Assembly (NCBI RefSeq): GCF_014191055.1 | Contig: NZ_JACHWB010000005.1 | Location: 62,001 to 126,000, forward strand | Reading direction: 5' to 3' | Source: Microvirga lupini | Lineage (GTDB): Bacteria > Pseudomonadota > Alphaproteobacteria > Rhizobiales > Beijerinckiaceae | Length of the DNA: 64,000 nt | Part shown: one piece after another, positions 48,230-57,520 of the stretch | Position numbering within the stretch: the stretch's first letter is position 1 | Layout: every line of letters begins with the position of its first letter | Notes under the pieces: generated by a model | What the model was told of the DNA's origin: nothing | The model's input: the letters and a program-made list of their open reading frames with translations, nothing else | Database searches by the model: none | Made by a program: the position numbers and the translations under genes

Positions 48230-49340
48230 CGAGGTCGGCCTTGTGATCGATCTCGATGCGGGGCTTGAGGAGCACCGGATCCGCGCCCCGGTAAAGCGGG
48301 CTGGCGAGATACTGGCGCAGGCCAAAGCGGGCAATGACTCCGATGGCCGCCGCGAGCGGCACTGCCAGCAGCAGGCCGACGAAGCCGAACAGGGCGCCGA
48401 AGGCAACGAGCGCGAACATGAGCCAGACAGGGTGCAGGCCGACGGATTCGCCCACCAGCTTCGGTGACAGGATGTTGCCCTCCACGAACTGGCCGAAGAT
48501 GAAGATGCCCAGCGTCGCGGCGATCATGGTCCAGTCCGGCCAGAACTGCACGATGGCGACGCCCACCGACAGGATGAGACCGGTGAGCGAGCCCACATAG
48601 GGGATGAAGCTCAGGATGCCCGCCGTCATGCCGATGAGCGCCCCGAAATTGAGCCCGATCAGCGCGAGGCTGACCGCATAGAAGGTGCCGAGGATGAGAC
48701 AGACCAGAGCCTGCCCGCGCACAAAGCCGGCAATCGCCCGGTCGATGTCGCGGGCAATGGCGCGGATCGTGTCCCGGTGGCGCATGGGCATCCAGGAATC
48801 CACCGTCCTCACCATGCGGTCCCAGTCGACGAGCATGTAAAAGGCCACCACCGGCGTTACCACCAGCAGGGAGAAGATGCCGATCAGGGCCTGGCCGCCG
48901 GACCACAGCCCCTGCAGGAAGGTGGTCATCCAGGCGATGCCCTGGCTGATCAGATTGCCGACGGACGGGGGTGCGGCGGGCAACGCATCCTCGATGCCGA
49001 GGCGCCGGATGAGCGGCCCGAGCTGCTCGGCTCCCAGCTCCTGAAGCCGCGCCACATAGCCGGGCAGCCTCTCCACGAAAGCCCCCACCTGCTGGGCCGC
49101 GAAGGGCACCAGGATCATCAGGGCGGTGATGAAGACCAGCACGAACAGAACGAGGATCAGCAGGCTCGCGCCCAGGCGACCGACGCCCAGCTTCTGCATC
49201 CGGTCTGCCAGGGGGTCGAGCAGGTAAGCCAGCGCGAAGCCCGCCACGAAGGGCAGCAGGATGCCGCGCAGCACGAACAGCAGCAGCACCGCGACGACCA
49301 GCGCCGCAATCCAGAACCCGATCTGCCGTTGGACCGTCAT
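48222..49340 (-). CDS. PerM/AI-2E transporter family membrane protein
   Basis: The 372-residue protein has about eight membrane helices in the AI-2E/PerM arrangement, with the family motifs FALAYLLDPLADRM and GVAIVQFWPDWTMI and a C-terminal GFVGLLLAVPLAAAI. Members act as permeases or sodium/proton antiporters; the substrate here is unknown. The ATG at 49340 is preferred over a GTG at 49346. It lies between the CDP-alcohol phosphatidyltransferase and hdaA in one operon. Confidence 0.88.
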   Translation of the reverse strand: MTVQRQIGFWIAALVVAVLLLFVLRGILLPFVAGFALAYLLDPLADRMQKLGVGRLGASLLILVLFVLVFITALMILVPFAAQQVGAFVERLPGYVARLQELGAEQLGPLIRRLGIEDALPAAPPSVGNLISQGIAWMTTFLQGLWSGGQALIGIFSLLVVTPVVAFYMLVDWDRMVRTVDSWMPMRHRDTIRAIARDIDRAIAGFVRGQALVCLILGTFYAVSLALIGLNFGALIGMTAGILSFIPYVGSLTGLILSVGVAIVQFWPDWTMIAATLGIFIFGQFVEGNILSPKLVGESVGLHPVWLMFALVAFGALFGFVGLLLAVPLAAAIGVIARFGLRQYLASPLYRGADPVLLKPRIEIDHKADLDA

Positions 49341-49369
49341 CGGCACTCCATACCTAGCAATTCTGGCCT

Positions 49370-49900
49370 TCAGGTGGTCATGTGCCTCAGCCAGCCCCCG
49401 AGATAGGCACCCGCCGAGGCTACGGTCAAGGTGGCCACCAGCACCATGGCAACATCCTCAAGCCCCGCGAGTTCGGCCCCGAAAGCATTGGCGGCGAGCG
49501 CGAAGGCCGCAAAGGCGATCTGCGCGCCCGTATTCAGCTTGCTCACCAGGATCGGCTTGATCTCGACCGGGCGGCTCATGACCCAGGACAGGAGCACCGC
49601 CGCCACGATCATCGCGTCCCGGGATACCACGATGATGGCAAGCCAGCCCGGGATGGCGCCCACGATGGCGAGCGTCACGTAGATCGAGACCAGGAGCGCC
49701 TTGTCGGCAATGGGGTCGATATAGGCCCCGAACTCGCTCCGCATGTCGAACCGGCGGGCGATGAACCCGTCGACCGCATCCGAGATCCCCGCCACCACGA
49801 ACAGGACAAAGGCCGCGCCCCACCGCTGCTGCATGATCATGACGATCACGATGGGCACGATGATGAGGCGGCCGATGGTGATGATGTTCGGAATGGTCAT
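49370..49900 (-). CDS. CDP-alcohol phosphatidyltransferase family protein
   Basis: The 176-residue membrane protein has the full CDP-alcohol phosphotransferase motif SDAVDGFIARRFDMRSEFG followed by YIDPIADK, that is DG-x2-AR with the later paired Asp residues. It would transfer an alcohol onto CDP-diacylglycerol, as in phosphatidylglycerophosphate or cardiolipin synthesis. A second, canonical pgsA is usually found elsewhere in such genomes, so the exact product is open. It is the first gene of the hdaA-ppk1-ppx operon. Confidence 0.87.
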   Translation of the reverse strand: MTIPNIITIGRLIIVPIVIVMIMQQRWGAAFVLFVVAGISDAVDGFIARRFDMRSEFGAYIDPIADKALLVSIYVTLAIVGAIPGWLAIIVVSRDAMIVAAVLLSWVMSRPVEIKPILVSKLNTGAQIAFAAFALAANAFGAELAGLEDVAMVLVATLTVASAGAYLGGWLRHMTT

Positions 49901-49973
49901 CGGGCCGATGATGGACGCTCAAAGGGCGGAGTTCAATCGGGCGACGGAGGGTTGGGGATAAGGGGAAAAGGCG

Positions 49974-50256
49974 GTCATCCCGGACGGCTAAGCCGATTCG
50001 GGATCGCTGGACGAGTGAGACTCTGTTCCCTCCCCCCTTGCGGGGAGGGGCAGCCGCGAAGCGGCCGGGTGGGGGTCGAAAAGTCGGAACTCTGCGGATC
50101 ATAGTCATGACTCAAGAGCACTACAGCGTTGAGCTGGTTTGCCCGCTCACCCTGTCGGACCACCCCCACCCCTGCCCCTCCCCGCAAGGGGGAGGGAAAC
50201 ACGCGCTCCATCCTGAACCCGACCCCGGATCTCCGCTGCGCTTCGTCCGGGATGAC
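49974..50256. repeat. Large nested inverted repeat, family D copy 2
   Basis: The outer arms GTCATCCCGGA and TCCGGGATGAC enclose an inner pair of about 25 bases (50028-50053 and 50172-50196: CCCTCCCCCCTTGCGGGG versus CCCCGCAAGGGGGAGGG). The sequence continues into GGGTGGGGGTC / GACCACCCCCACCC, with a small CCGC-GAA-GCGG hairpin between. The 442-base space between the divergent operon and purM contains this and no reading frame I can support. Confidence 0.8.
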
Positions 50257-50342
50257 GAGGTGTGGGCGCTTCGCAAAATGCGAAGTCTCCCCTTGCCTCC
50301 CGGTCCCTCCCGCCTTACTGCCCCCTCAACACGGGGTGAGCC

Positions 50343-51413
50343 ATGACGACCGAGAAGCAGACGAACGGCCTGACCTATGCCCAAGCGGGCGTCGATATCG
50401 ATGCCGGCAACGCCATGGTCGACCAGATCAAGCCCCTGGTGCGCTCCACGCGCCGGCCCGGAGCGGATGCGGAGATCGGCGGCTTCGGCGGATTGTTCGA
50501 CCTCAAGGCCGCGGGTTTCAAGGACCCGATCCTGGTGGCGGCCAATGACGGGGTCGGCACCAAGGTGAAGATCGCCATCGATACGGGCATCCACGACACC
50601 ATCGGCATCGACCTCGTGGCCATGTGCGTCAACGACATCATCGTGCAGGGCGCCGAGCCTCTGTTCTTCCTCGATTATTTCGCCACCGGAAAGCTCTCGC
50701 CCGAAGTCGGCGTCCATATCGTCAAGGGCATCGCCGAGGGCTGCCTCCAGGCGGGCTGCGCGCTGATCGGCGGCGAGACGGCCGAGATGCCGGGGCTCTA
50801 CGCCAAGGGCGACTACGACCTCGCAGGCTTCGCGGTCGGCGCCGCCGAGCGCGGCACGCTGCTGCCGAAGGACGTGAGCGTGGGCGACGTGCTCATCGGC
50901 CTGCCCTCCTCCGGCGTTCATTCCAACGGCTTCTCCCTGGTGCGCCGGATCGTCGAGCATTCGGGCCTCGCGTGGGATGCGCCGGCTCCCTTTGCCTCCG
51001 GCAAGACCCTCGCCCAAGCCCTGCTGGAGCCGACCAGGATCTATGTGAAGACCCTGCTCGAGGTGCTCAAAGGCGGCGTAGGCATCAACGCGCTCTGCCA
51101 CATCACCGGCGGCGGCTTCCCGGACAACATCCCGCGCGTCCTGCCCGACGGCGTCGGCGTGCGCCTCGACCTCGATGCCATCGCGGTCCCGCCCGTGTTC
51201 GGCTGGCTCGCCAAGACCGGCGGCGTGGCCGAAGCCGAAATGCTGCGCACCTTCAACTGCGGCATCGGCATGATCGTGGTCGCCTCGGCCGATCAGGCGG
51301 CGGCCGTCATGGAGCGCCTGCGGCAAGCGGGTGAGAGCCCGGTGCGGATCGGTGAGACGATCGCGCATACAGATGGCGAGCGCGTGCAGAATTCGGGCTC
51401 CTTGAAGCTCTGA
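50343..51413 (+). CDS. purM: Phosphoribosylformylglycinamidine cyclo-ligase
   Basis: PurM (AIR synthetase) closes the imidazole ring in purine synthesis, using ATP. The 356-residue protein has the family blocks [56 protein letters not shown] and [16 protein letters not shown]. The start has GGGGTGAGCC before it. The stop overlaps the purN ATG by one base (TGATG), the usual coupling of this pair. Confidence 0.97.
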   Translation: MTTEKQTNGLTYAQAGVDIDAGNAMVDQIKPLVRSTRRPGADAEIGGFGGLFDLKAAGFKDPILVAANDGVGTKVKIAIDTGIHDTIGIDLVAMCVNDIIVQGAEPLFFLDYFATGKLSPEVGVHIVKGIAEGCLQAGCALIGGETAEMPGLYAKGDYDLAGFAVGAAERGTLLPKDVSVGDVLIGLPSSGVHSNGFSLVRRIVEHSGLAWDAPAPFASGKTLAQALLEPTRIYVKTLLEVLKGGVGINALCHITGGGFPDNIPRVLPDGVGVRLDLDAIAVPPVFGWLAKTGGVAEAEMLRTFNCGIGMIVVASADQAAAVMERLRQAGESPVRIGETIAHTDGERVQNSGSLKL

Positions 51414-52057
51414 TGACCTGCCGCGTCGCCATCCTGATCTCGGGCCGCGGCTCGAACATGGCCTCGCTGATCGAGGCCACCCAGGCGGCGGACTTCCCGG
51501 CCGAGATCGCCCTCGTGCTCTCGAACCGCCCCGACGCGGAAGGGCTGGAGCGCGCGAAGGCAGCCGGGATCGCGACGCTTGCCATCGACCACAAGGCCTT
51601 TCCCGACCGGGAGAGCTTCGACCGGGCGCTCGATGCGGCGCTGAACGAGCACGACATCGCCTTCATCTGCCTAGCCGGCTTCATGCGCGTGCTCAGCGAC
51701 TGGTTCGTGGAGCGCTGGGCGGGCCGGATGATCAACATCCACCCGTCCCTCCTGCCCCTCTATCGCGGCACCCAGACCCACCGGCGGGCGCTGGCCGACG
51801 GCGTCCTGGTCCATGGCTGCACCGTGCATTTCGTAGTGCCGGAGCTCGATGCCGGCCCGATCATCGCCCAGGCTGTCGTGCCGGTGGTGCCGGGCGACAC
51901 GGGAGAAAGCCTCGCCGCGCGGGTGATCGTGCAGGAGCACCGGCTCTATCCGCAGGCCCTGCGGATGATCTGCGATGGCACGGCCCGGTTGGAGAATGGG
52001 CGGGTGGTGTTTTCGCGCGGGTGGAATGCGAGCGGCGCGCTGCACTCGCCGGGGTAA
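51413..52057 (+). CDS. purN: Phosphoribosylglycinamide formyltransferase
   Basis: PurN transfers a formyl group from 10-formyltetrahydrofolate to GAR. The 214-residue protein has the ribose-phosphate loop ILISGRGSNMASL, the catalytic region NIHPSLLPLYRG (Asn, His) and the catalytic Asp in VPELDAGPIIAQA. It is translationally coupled to purM. The length is normal. Confidence 0.97.
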   Translation: MTCRVAILISGRGSNMASLIEATQAADFPAEIALVLSNRPDAEGLERAKAAGIATLAIDHKAFPDRESFDRALDAALNEHDIAFICLAGFMRVLSDWFVERWAGRMINIHPSLLPLYRGTQTHRRALADGVLVHGCTVHFVVPELDAGPIIAQAVVPVVPGDTGESLAARVIVQEHRLYPQALRMICDGTARLENGRVVFSRGWNASGALHSPG

Positions 52058-52153
52058 TGCGCCACGCGCTGAAACTACAAAGACGATTGACACATACCCG
52101 GAACGGGCATGGAATCTGACGTGCTGGGGTGGCCTCTTTGACGGGAGGAAGCC

Positions 52154-52564
52154 ATGAAACCGCTTAACCGTCGTCAGACTTTGCTCAATATTGCCGTAGC
52201 GTCTGTTATTCTTCCCATTGCCCCTGCTGCCGCTCAAACCTCCGGCTCAACCGAAGGCCGAGAAATCGCTCCGGGCGTTCGTCGGATAGACTACTCGAAG
52301 CGCGAGACGATGATCCCGAACTATAAAACGGTTTCGATGCGCGACAACATCTATCAACCGGGCGCGAGCACCAGCGGCGCGAGCATGGGCAATGATATGG
52401 TCTGCCACATGCTGGAAGGCGAGCTGACGGTGGATACGGGCTCTGGGGACAATGTCTACAGGAAAGGTGATGTGTGGTCGTGTGCCAAGGGCATGCCGGA
52501 GCGCAGCAAGAATACCGGCACCACGGTCGCCATCATGCGCGTGATCGACCTGCTGCCCGGTTAA
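52154..52564 (+). CDS. Exported cupin-fold protein
   Basis: The 136-residue protein has a signal peptide with a twin-arginine-like start (LNRRQTLLNIAV) and cleavage near PAAAQ, so Tat export is possible. The mature part has a cupin-like core: NDMVCHMLEGELTVDTG and KGDVWSCAKGMPERSKNTG. Only one classical metal-ligand histidine is obvious. GGAGG lies six bases before the ATG. The function is unknown. Confidence 0.72.
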   Translation: MKPLNRRQTLLNIAVASVILPIAPAAAQTSGSTEGREIAPGVRRIDYSKRETMIPNYKTVSMRDNIYQPGASTSGASMGNDMVCHMLEGELTVDTGSGDNVYRKGDVWSCAKGMPERSKNTGTTVAIMRVIDLLPG

Positions 52565-52600
52565 CACCGGATTGAGTTAACCTCATGTGTCAGAGCGAAG

Positions 52601-52625
52601 AAAGGCCGGGTTGAACCCGGCCTTT
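52601..52625. terminator. Bidirectional terminator between the cupin and a small exported protein
   Basis: A ten-pair stem AAAGGCCGGG / CCCGGCCTTT with a five-base loop separates convergent genes. The AAA/TTT base of the stem gives short U-runs on both strands. Confidence 0.75.
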
Positions 52626-52649
52626 CTGCATCACGATTTCGGATATAGC

Positions 52650-53015
52650 TTAAATCTGCGGCCGCGGCAGCTTGCAGGCGTCGAGAGCGGTGAGCGCCTT
52701 CGCGCGAGCGGTGTCGTTGAACACGCCGGTGTCGCGATAGGCCTGGACTTCGTCGGCACTCAAGGAGCGCAGGATGCGCCCGGCATAGCAATCACAGGAA
52801 CGGCTGAGCGAAGCCTCGCTGACGCCGCTCTGAAGCTTCGCCTGCGTAATGGCGCAGGCCTGACTCACGCGGGCGCGCAGCTGGCTGATGCTTTCGGTCT
52901 TCAGCGCCGGATCGGGCTGGTACTGCGTCGGCATGTTGGAGGCGGCGGCAAAGGCGGCTGTCGCGCTTAAAGAGACGGCGGCTGCGACGAGCAGCGCGCG
53001 GGCGGTCGAGATCAT
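52650..53015 (-). CDS. Small exported protein of unknown function
   Basis: The 121-residue protein has a signal peptide (ISTARALLVAAAVSLSATAA) and a mature region with four cysteines (QACAITQAK, RSCDCYAGRI, LDACKLPRP). The paired spacing suggests disulfides in a helical fold. No family was recognised. It is a single gene between a shared terminator and a family B repeat. Confidence 0.72.
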   Translation of the reverse strand: MISTARALLVAAAVSLSATAAFAAASNMPTQYQPDPALKTESISQLRARVSQACAITQAKLQSGVSEASLSRSCDCYAGRILRSLSADEVQAYRDTGVFNDTARAKALTALDACKLPRPQI

Positions 53016-53137
53016 GGATAGCTCCCCAGAGATGAAATCACGTTCGGTTCTAAGAATAGGCTTGGCCGTTCAGGATCAAGGGGAAGCCGGAGATAGGCTT
53101 AAGAAGGTCTGACTATGCGCCTGCCTCCAGGCTCCTC

Positions 53138-53218
53138 GTCATGGCCGGGCTTGTCCCGGTCATCCACGTCTTGAGCCGGGTTGAAGACGTGGATCCCCGG
53201 AACAAGTCCGGGGATGAC
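53138..53218. repeat. Palindromic repeat, family B copy 3
   Basis: The left arm GTCATGGCCGGGCTTGTCCC and on to CCACGTCTTGA pairs imperfectly with TTGAAGACGTGGATCCCCGG and on to GGGGATGAC. It lies just downstream of the molybdopterin oxidoreductase gene. Confidence 0.85.
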
Positions 53219-53243
53219 GTGAAGAGGCTGTAAGCCATCGTTT

Positions 53244-55397
53244 TCAACCGACCAGCGCCTCGGGCCTATGCTGCTTCCTCGCCACCAGCGGCTCTAGCAC
53301 CGGATCGATCTCCGCCCTTTCCAGCGCCACGCGGTTGTCGTGGAAGGCCGCGCCGCCATAAGGCGCCACCTGATCGCCACCCGTCAATGTGTTGATACCA
53401 CGACCGAAGGGGTGCGCCGCGTTGGGCCAGATGCCCTCGGCGATCAGCACGCCGCGCCGCACGCCGTCGAACAGCTTGGCGCGAAGATAAACCTCACCGC
53501 GCTGGTTCTTCAGCTTCACCCAGTCGCCGTCAGTTATGCCCTGCCGTTCGGCATCGACCGGGTGGATCATCACCTCGGGCCGGCGCTCCTTGTCCAGCGA
53601 TGTCGGCGTCTCGGTGAAGCTGGAATTGAGGAAGTTGCGGGCCGGGCTCGTGGCGAGGCGGAACGGGTGTTCCTCGGTCGCCGCTTCGATCACGCCCCAA
53701 TGATCGGGCAAGGCCGGCATGCTGGCCCAGGGGCCCATGGCGCCGTTGTTGTAGGACGGCACTTTGGTCCAATCCGGCTTGAAGCGGAACTTGCCGTCCG
53801 GATAGCCGAAGCCATTCAGGAAATGCGCCTCCTCGAAGGGCGGCTGGGCATCGAAGTGAACCTGCGCCTCCAGATTCTCGAGGCTGCCCCAGCCGGAATT
53901 CTGAAGCGTCCAGTCGATGATCTCGCGCGGTTCCATGGTGAACCCGCGATGCTTGGTGCCGAGGCGCTCGGCCAGTCCGCGGAAGACCTCGTGGTTCGAG
54001 CGGCACTCGCCAGGCGGCTCGATGAGCTTGGGGCCGACCTGGAAGTGCTGGTGCCCGCCGCCGGAATAGAGGTCGTCGTGCTCCATGAACATGGTGGCGG
54101 GCAGCACGATGTCGGCCATGAGCGCCGTCTCGGTCATGAACTGCTCGTGGACGCAGACGAAGAGGTCGTCGCGGGCGAAGCCCTGCTTCACCAGTTCCTG
54201 CTCGGGCGCGACGGAGACCGGGTTGGTGTTCTGGATCAGCATCGCCTTGACGGACGGGCCGTTGTAGAGCGCTTGCGGATCGCCGGTGAGCACGCGGCCG
54301 ATCTGCGATTGGTCGAGCACGCGAATGCTTTTATCGATGGCGTCATGGCCTTCGATCAGGGCCTTGTTCCAGTGGAAGATGCCGCTGTTCGAATGAAGCG
54401 CCCCGCCGCCCTCATATTGCCAGGCGCCGGTGACGGCCGGGATCGACAGGGCCGCATGCATGTTGACCACGCCGTTGCGCTGGCGCGCGAAGCCGAAGCC
54501 GAGGCGGAAATAGGTGCGCTTGGTCGTGCCCACGAGCTTGGCGAAGGCCTCGATCTCCTCCACCGATAGGCCGGTGATGGTCGAGGCCCACGCCGGATCA
54601 CGGGTCTTGAGGTGCTCTTCAAGCTCGCGCGGATGATCGGTGTAGCGCTCCAGGTAGTTCCAGTCTGCATAGCCGTCGCGGAACAGCACATGCATGACCG
54701 CGCAGGCGAGCGCGCCGTCGGTGCCGGGACGCAGGACCAGCGCCATGTCGGCCTGCTTCAGGGTGGCATTGTTGTAGATGTCGATGGCGACGATCTTGGC
54801 CCCGCGCTCCTTGCGGGCCTTCATCGCGTGGGTCATCACGTTGACCTGGGTGTGGACCGCGTTGGTGCCCCAGATCACGATGCAGTCGGAGACCGCCATC
54901 TCGCGCGGGTCGGCGCCGCGCAGATGGCCGGTTCCGGCCACGTAACCGGTCCAGCTCATGGCCGTGCAGATGGTGGAATACTGGCCGGAATACTTCTTCA
55001 CGTGGCGCAGGCGATTGATGCCGTCGCGCATCACGTAGCCCATGGTGCCGGCATAGTAATAGGGCCAGACCGATTCCGAGCCGAATTCCCGCTCGGCCTC
55101 AAGGAATTTTCGGGCCACGATGTCCAGCGCCTCGTCCCAGGAGATGCGCTCGAACTGGCCTGACCCCTTCGGCCCGGTGCGCCGCATGGGATAGAGCAGC
55201 CGGTCCGGGTTGTGGATGCGCTCCGCATAACGCGCCACCTTCGCGCAGATCACGCCCGCCGTGTAGGTGTTGGACTTCGCCCCATGCACGCGGCCGATAC
55301 TGCGCCCGTCGATCACCTCCACCTCGAGGGAGCAGACGGAGGGGCAATCGTGCGGGCAGACGGAGGCGCGGCGTTCGATGCGGGGAGCTTGGTTCAT
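53244..55397 (-). CDS. Molybdopterin-dependent oxidoreductase with 4Fe-4S site
   Basis: The 717-residue protein belongs to the DMSO-reductase superfamily. The N-terminal cluster motif CPHDCPSVCSLEV plus ICAKVARYAERI would bind a 4Fe-4S cluster. Molybdopterin-binding blocks VIWGTNAVHTQVNV and IQNTNPVSVAPEQ follow, and the C-terminal domain has VKLKNQRGEVYLRAKL. There is no Tat signal, so it is probably cytoplasmic. I cannot identify the molybdenum ligand or the substrate with certainty. The ATG at 55397 is where homology begins. No partner subunits lie nearby. Confidence 0.88.
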   Translation of the reverse strand: MNQAPRIERRASVCPHDCPSVCSLEVEVIDGRSIGRVHGAKSNTYTAGVICAKVARYAERIHNPDRLLYPMRRTGPKGSGQFERISWDEALDIVARKFLEAEREFGSESVWPYYYAGTMGYVMRDGINRLRHVKKYSGQYSTICTAMSWTGYVAGTGHLRGADPREMAVSDCIVIWGTNAVHTQVNVMTHAMKARKERGAKIVAIDIYNNATLKQADMALVLRPGTDGALACAVMHVLFRDGYADWNYLERYTDHPRELEEHLKTRDPAWASTITGLSVEEIEAFAKLVGTTKRTYFRLGFGFARQRNGVVNMHAALSIPAVTGAWQYEGGGALHSNSGIFHWNKALIEGHDAIDKSIRVLDQSQIGRVLTGDPQALYNGPSVKAMLIQNTNPVSVAPEQELVKQGFARDDLFVCVHEQFMTETALMADIVLPATMFMEHDDLYSGGGHQHFQVGPKLIEPPGECRSNHEVFRGLAERLGTKHRGFTMEPREIIDWTLQNSGWGSLENLEAQVHFDAQPPFEEAHFLNGFGYPDGKFRFKPDWTKVPSYNNGAMGPWASMPALPDHWGVIEAATEEHPFRLATSPARNFLNSSFTETPTSLDKERRPEVMIHPVDAERQGITDGDWVKLKNQRGEVYLRAKLFDGVRRGVLIAEGIWPNAAHPFGRGINTLTGGDQVAPYGGAAFHDNRVALERAEIDPVLEPLVARKQHRPEALVG

Positions 55398-55434
55398 GGC
55401 GGGCGCATGATGGGGGAACAGGCCGAAAATGAAA

Positions 55435-55454
55435 AGGCCGCCCGGAGGCGGCCT
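55435..55454 (-). terminator. Terminator after ndk
   Basis: An eight-pair stem AGGCCGCC / GGCGGCCT with a CGGA loop. On the minus strand it is followed by TTTCATTTT, 27 bases past the ndk stop. Confidence 0.8.
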
Positions 55455-55480
55455 GAACATGAAGGCTATGCCTTGAAGGC

Positions 55481-55903
55481 TTAGCCGACGATCTCGTTGC
55501 CCGAGAAGAACTGGGCGATCTCGATCTTGGCGTTGTCGAGGCTGTCGGAGCCGTGGACGGAGTTCTCGCCGATGGACTTGGCGTAGAGCTTGCGGATGGT
55601 GCCCTCGGCGGCGCTCTCCGGGTTGGTGGCGCCCATGATCTCGCGGTAGCGGACGACGGCGTTTTCGCCTTCCAGGACCTGCACCACGACCGGAGCCGAG
55701 ATCATGAAGTCCACGAGCTCGCCGAAGAAAGGGCGTTCCTTGTGGACGGCATAGAAGGCCTCGGCCTCGCGGCGGCTCATGAGAATGCGCTTCTGGGCGA
55801 CGATCCGCAGGCCGGCCTTTTCGATGACGGCATTGACGGCGCCCGTGAGGTTACGCTCGGTCGCGTCGGGCTTGATGATGGAGAATGTGCGCTCGATGGC
55901 CAT
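55481..55903 (-). CDS. ndk: Nucleoside diphosphate kinase
   Basis: Ndk equilibrates nucleoside triphosphate pools through a phosphohistidine. The 140-residue protein starts [17 protein letters not shown]. It carries the active-site motif [17 protein letters not shown] with its catalytic histidine, and [14 protein letters not shown]. The length is typical. It has its own terminator, so it is transcribed separately from the oxidoreductase gene. Confidence 0.97.
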   Translation of the reverse strand: MAIERTFSIIKPDATERNLTGAVNAVIEKAGLRIVAQKRILMSRREAEAFYAVHKERPFFGELVDFMISAPVVVQVLEGENAVVRYREIMGATNPESAAEGTIRKLYAKSIGENSVHGSDSLDNAKIEIAQFFSGNEIVG

Positions 55904-56010
55904 GACAGCTCGCTTCTATTTGTAAGGGAAATGGTGAAGTGGGGCGCTTATAGCGGCGAGCCCCCCTGGCCTCAAGCGCCTTTTGCCCCGGCCCGCTGGA
56001 AAGCTTAACC

Positions 56011-56046
56011 TGAAAACCGGGTCCACTTTTCCGCACGATGCCCTAG
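56011..56046. repeat. Short conserved repeat, family C copy 2
   Basis: TGAAAACCGGGTCCACTTTT followed by CCGCACGATGCCCTAG repeats the core seen at 9411-9447. It lies in the divergent ndk / DUF2147 spacer. Confidence 0.65.
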
Positions 56047-56094
56047 TCTTGTCCCGGAGCGGTCCGGTGAAGACCGATCCAAAGGGAGACAACA

Positions 56095-56499
56095 ATGAGA
56101 AAAGCTGTCCTTGCCGCCTTCGGGCTTGTCATGCTGGCCCTTCCGGCCCAGGCCCAGTCAGCCGATCCGAGCGGCACCTGGGTGACCCAGAGCGGCGACA
56201 CCCGCGTCCGGATCGCCAAATGCGGGGCCGAGTATTGCGGCACCATCGCCGCCTCCACCTACCAGAAGGACACGAACAACGCCGACCCGAAGCTGCGGGA
56301 GCGCAACATCGTGGGCGTCCGGATGATCTGGGACCTCAAGCCGGAGGGGGACGGCTATACGGGCCAGCTCTACAACCCCCAGGACGGCAAGACCTATACG
56401 GGCAAGCTCAAGGTCACGAGCCCCAAAACACTGCAGCTCTCCGGCTGCGTCTTCGGCGGCCTGATCTGCAAGTCGCAGACCTGGACGAAGGTGAATTAA
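56095..56499 (+). CDS. DUF2147 exported protein
   Basis: The 134-residue protein has a signal peptide ending PAQAQ and a DUF2147 domain (PSGTWVTQSGDTRVRIAKCG, then DGYTGQLYNPQDGKTYTGKL and LSGCVFGGLICKSQTW). The fold is lipocalin-like. The function is not known. GGGAG precedes the ATG. Four cysteines could form two disulfides. Confidence 0.88.
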   Translation: MRKAVLAAFGLVMLALPAQAQSADPSGTWVTQSGDTRVRIAKCGAEYCGTIAASTYQKDTNNADPKLRERNIVGVRMIWDLKPEGDGYTGQLYNPQDGKTYTGKLKVTSPKTLQLSGCVFGGLICKSQTWTKVN

Positions 56500-56525
56500 A
56501 AGATCGAAGAAAAACTCTTCTCACC

Positions 56526-56607
56526 GTCATGGCCGGGCTCGTCCCGGCCATCCACGTCTTTGAGCGGGAGTTAAGACGTGGATCCCCGGAACAAGTCCGG
56601 GGATGAC
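56526..56607. repeat. Palindromic repeat, family B copy 4
   Basis: It reads GTCATGGCCGGGCTCGTCCC to CCACGTCTTTGAG, then TTAAGACGTGGATCCCCGGA to GGGGATGAC. It is very close in sequence to copy 3. It separates convergent DUF2147 and GST genes. Confidence 0.85.
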
Positions 56608-56624
56608 GCCTTGGCAGGGCGATT

Positions 56625-57332
56625 TTACCGCGCCTTCTGGCCGAACAGCACCGCCTGGACGGCCGGGTCCGTCAGGTCGGTTTTGTTGCGGTCCTCGGAG
56701 CTGACCTTGATGCCGCGCAGAACCGCCGGGCGGGCGAGCATCGTCTCGAGCCAGCGCTTCACGTGAGGGAAATCCTCGATGTTCTGGCCCTGGCGCTCCC
56801 AGAGCTTGGCCCAGGGGGCGATGGCCATGTCGGCGATGGAGTAATCGCCGGCCACGAACTCCCGGTCCGCGAGGCGCTTGTTCAGCACGCCGTAGAGACG
56901 GTTCGTCTCGTTGGTGTAGCGGTCGATGGCGTAGGGCACCTTTTCCGGCGCGTAGATGCGGAAATGATGGGCCTGGCCGAGCATGGGCCCGAAGCCGCCC
57001 ATTTGCCAGAACAGCCATTGATCGACCTCGACGCGTCCCCTCTCGTCCTGCGGGTAGAACCGGCCCGTCTTGCGCCCGAGATATTGCAGGATGGCGCCGG
57101 ACTCGAACACGGAGATCGGCTGTCCTCCCGGACCGTCGTGATCGACAATGGCCGGCATCTTGTTGTTGGGGGAGATATCCAGGAATTCCGGCTTGAACTG
57201 GTCGCCCTTGCCGATGTTCACCGGGCGGATCGTGTAAGGCAGCCCGCATTCCTCGAGCATGATGGTGATCTTCCACCCGTTCGGTGTGGGCCAGTAATAA
57301 AGATCGATCGGTTGCTGCGCGGAAGCCGCCAT
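56625..57332 (-). CDS. Glutathione S-transferase, YghU/YfcG-like (Nu class)
   Basis: The 235-residue protein has the thioredoxin-like N-domain with LYYWPTPNGWKITIMLEE, typical of the disulfide-bond reductase GSTs YfcG and YghU. ESGAILQYLGRKTGRFYP supplies the glutathione gamma-glutamyl site. An all-helical C-domain follows (DYSIADMAIAPWAKLW). The ATG at 57332 has AGAGG upstream; the longer frame to 57470 is not supported. Confidence 0.88.
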   Translation of the reverse strand: MAASAQQPIDLYYWPTPNGWKITIMLEECGLPYTIRPVNIGKGDQFKPEFLDISPNNKMPAIVDHDGPGGQPISVFESGAILQYLGRKTGRFYPQDERGRVEVDQWLFWQMGGFGPMLGQAHHFRIYAPEKVPYAIDRYTNETNRLYGVLNKRLADREFVAGDYSIADMAIAPWAKLWERQGQNIEDFPHVKRWLETMLARPAVLRGIKVSSEDRNKTDLTDPAVQAVLFGQKAR

Positions 57333-57520
57333 GAAACGCCTCTCTTCAGGTGACAATACGAATTCGCGTGGGAACGTTAAGACATAAGATCGGGGCTGGC
57401 ACCCTCGCCTGCAATGAAAATCCCCAAAATCGACGCATGGCAGCTCATCGGGGCTTGCATGTTGCCGCACAACGATTCAGAAAGTTTATAACATAAAGCA
57501 ATCGCTGTGGGGGTGATTCG

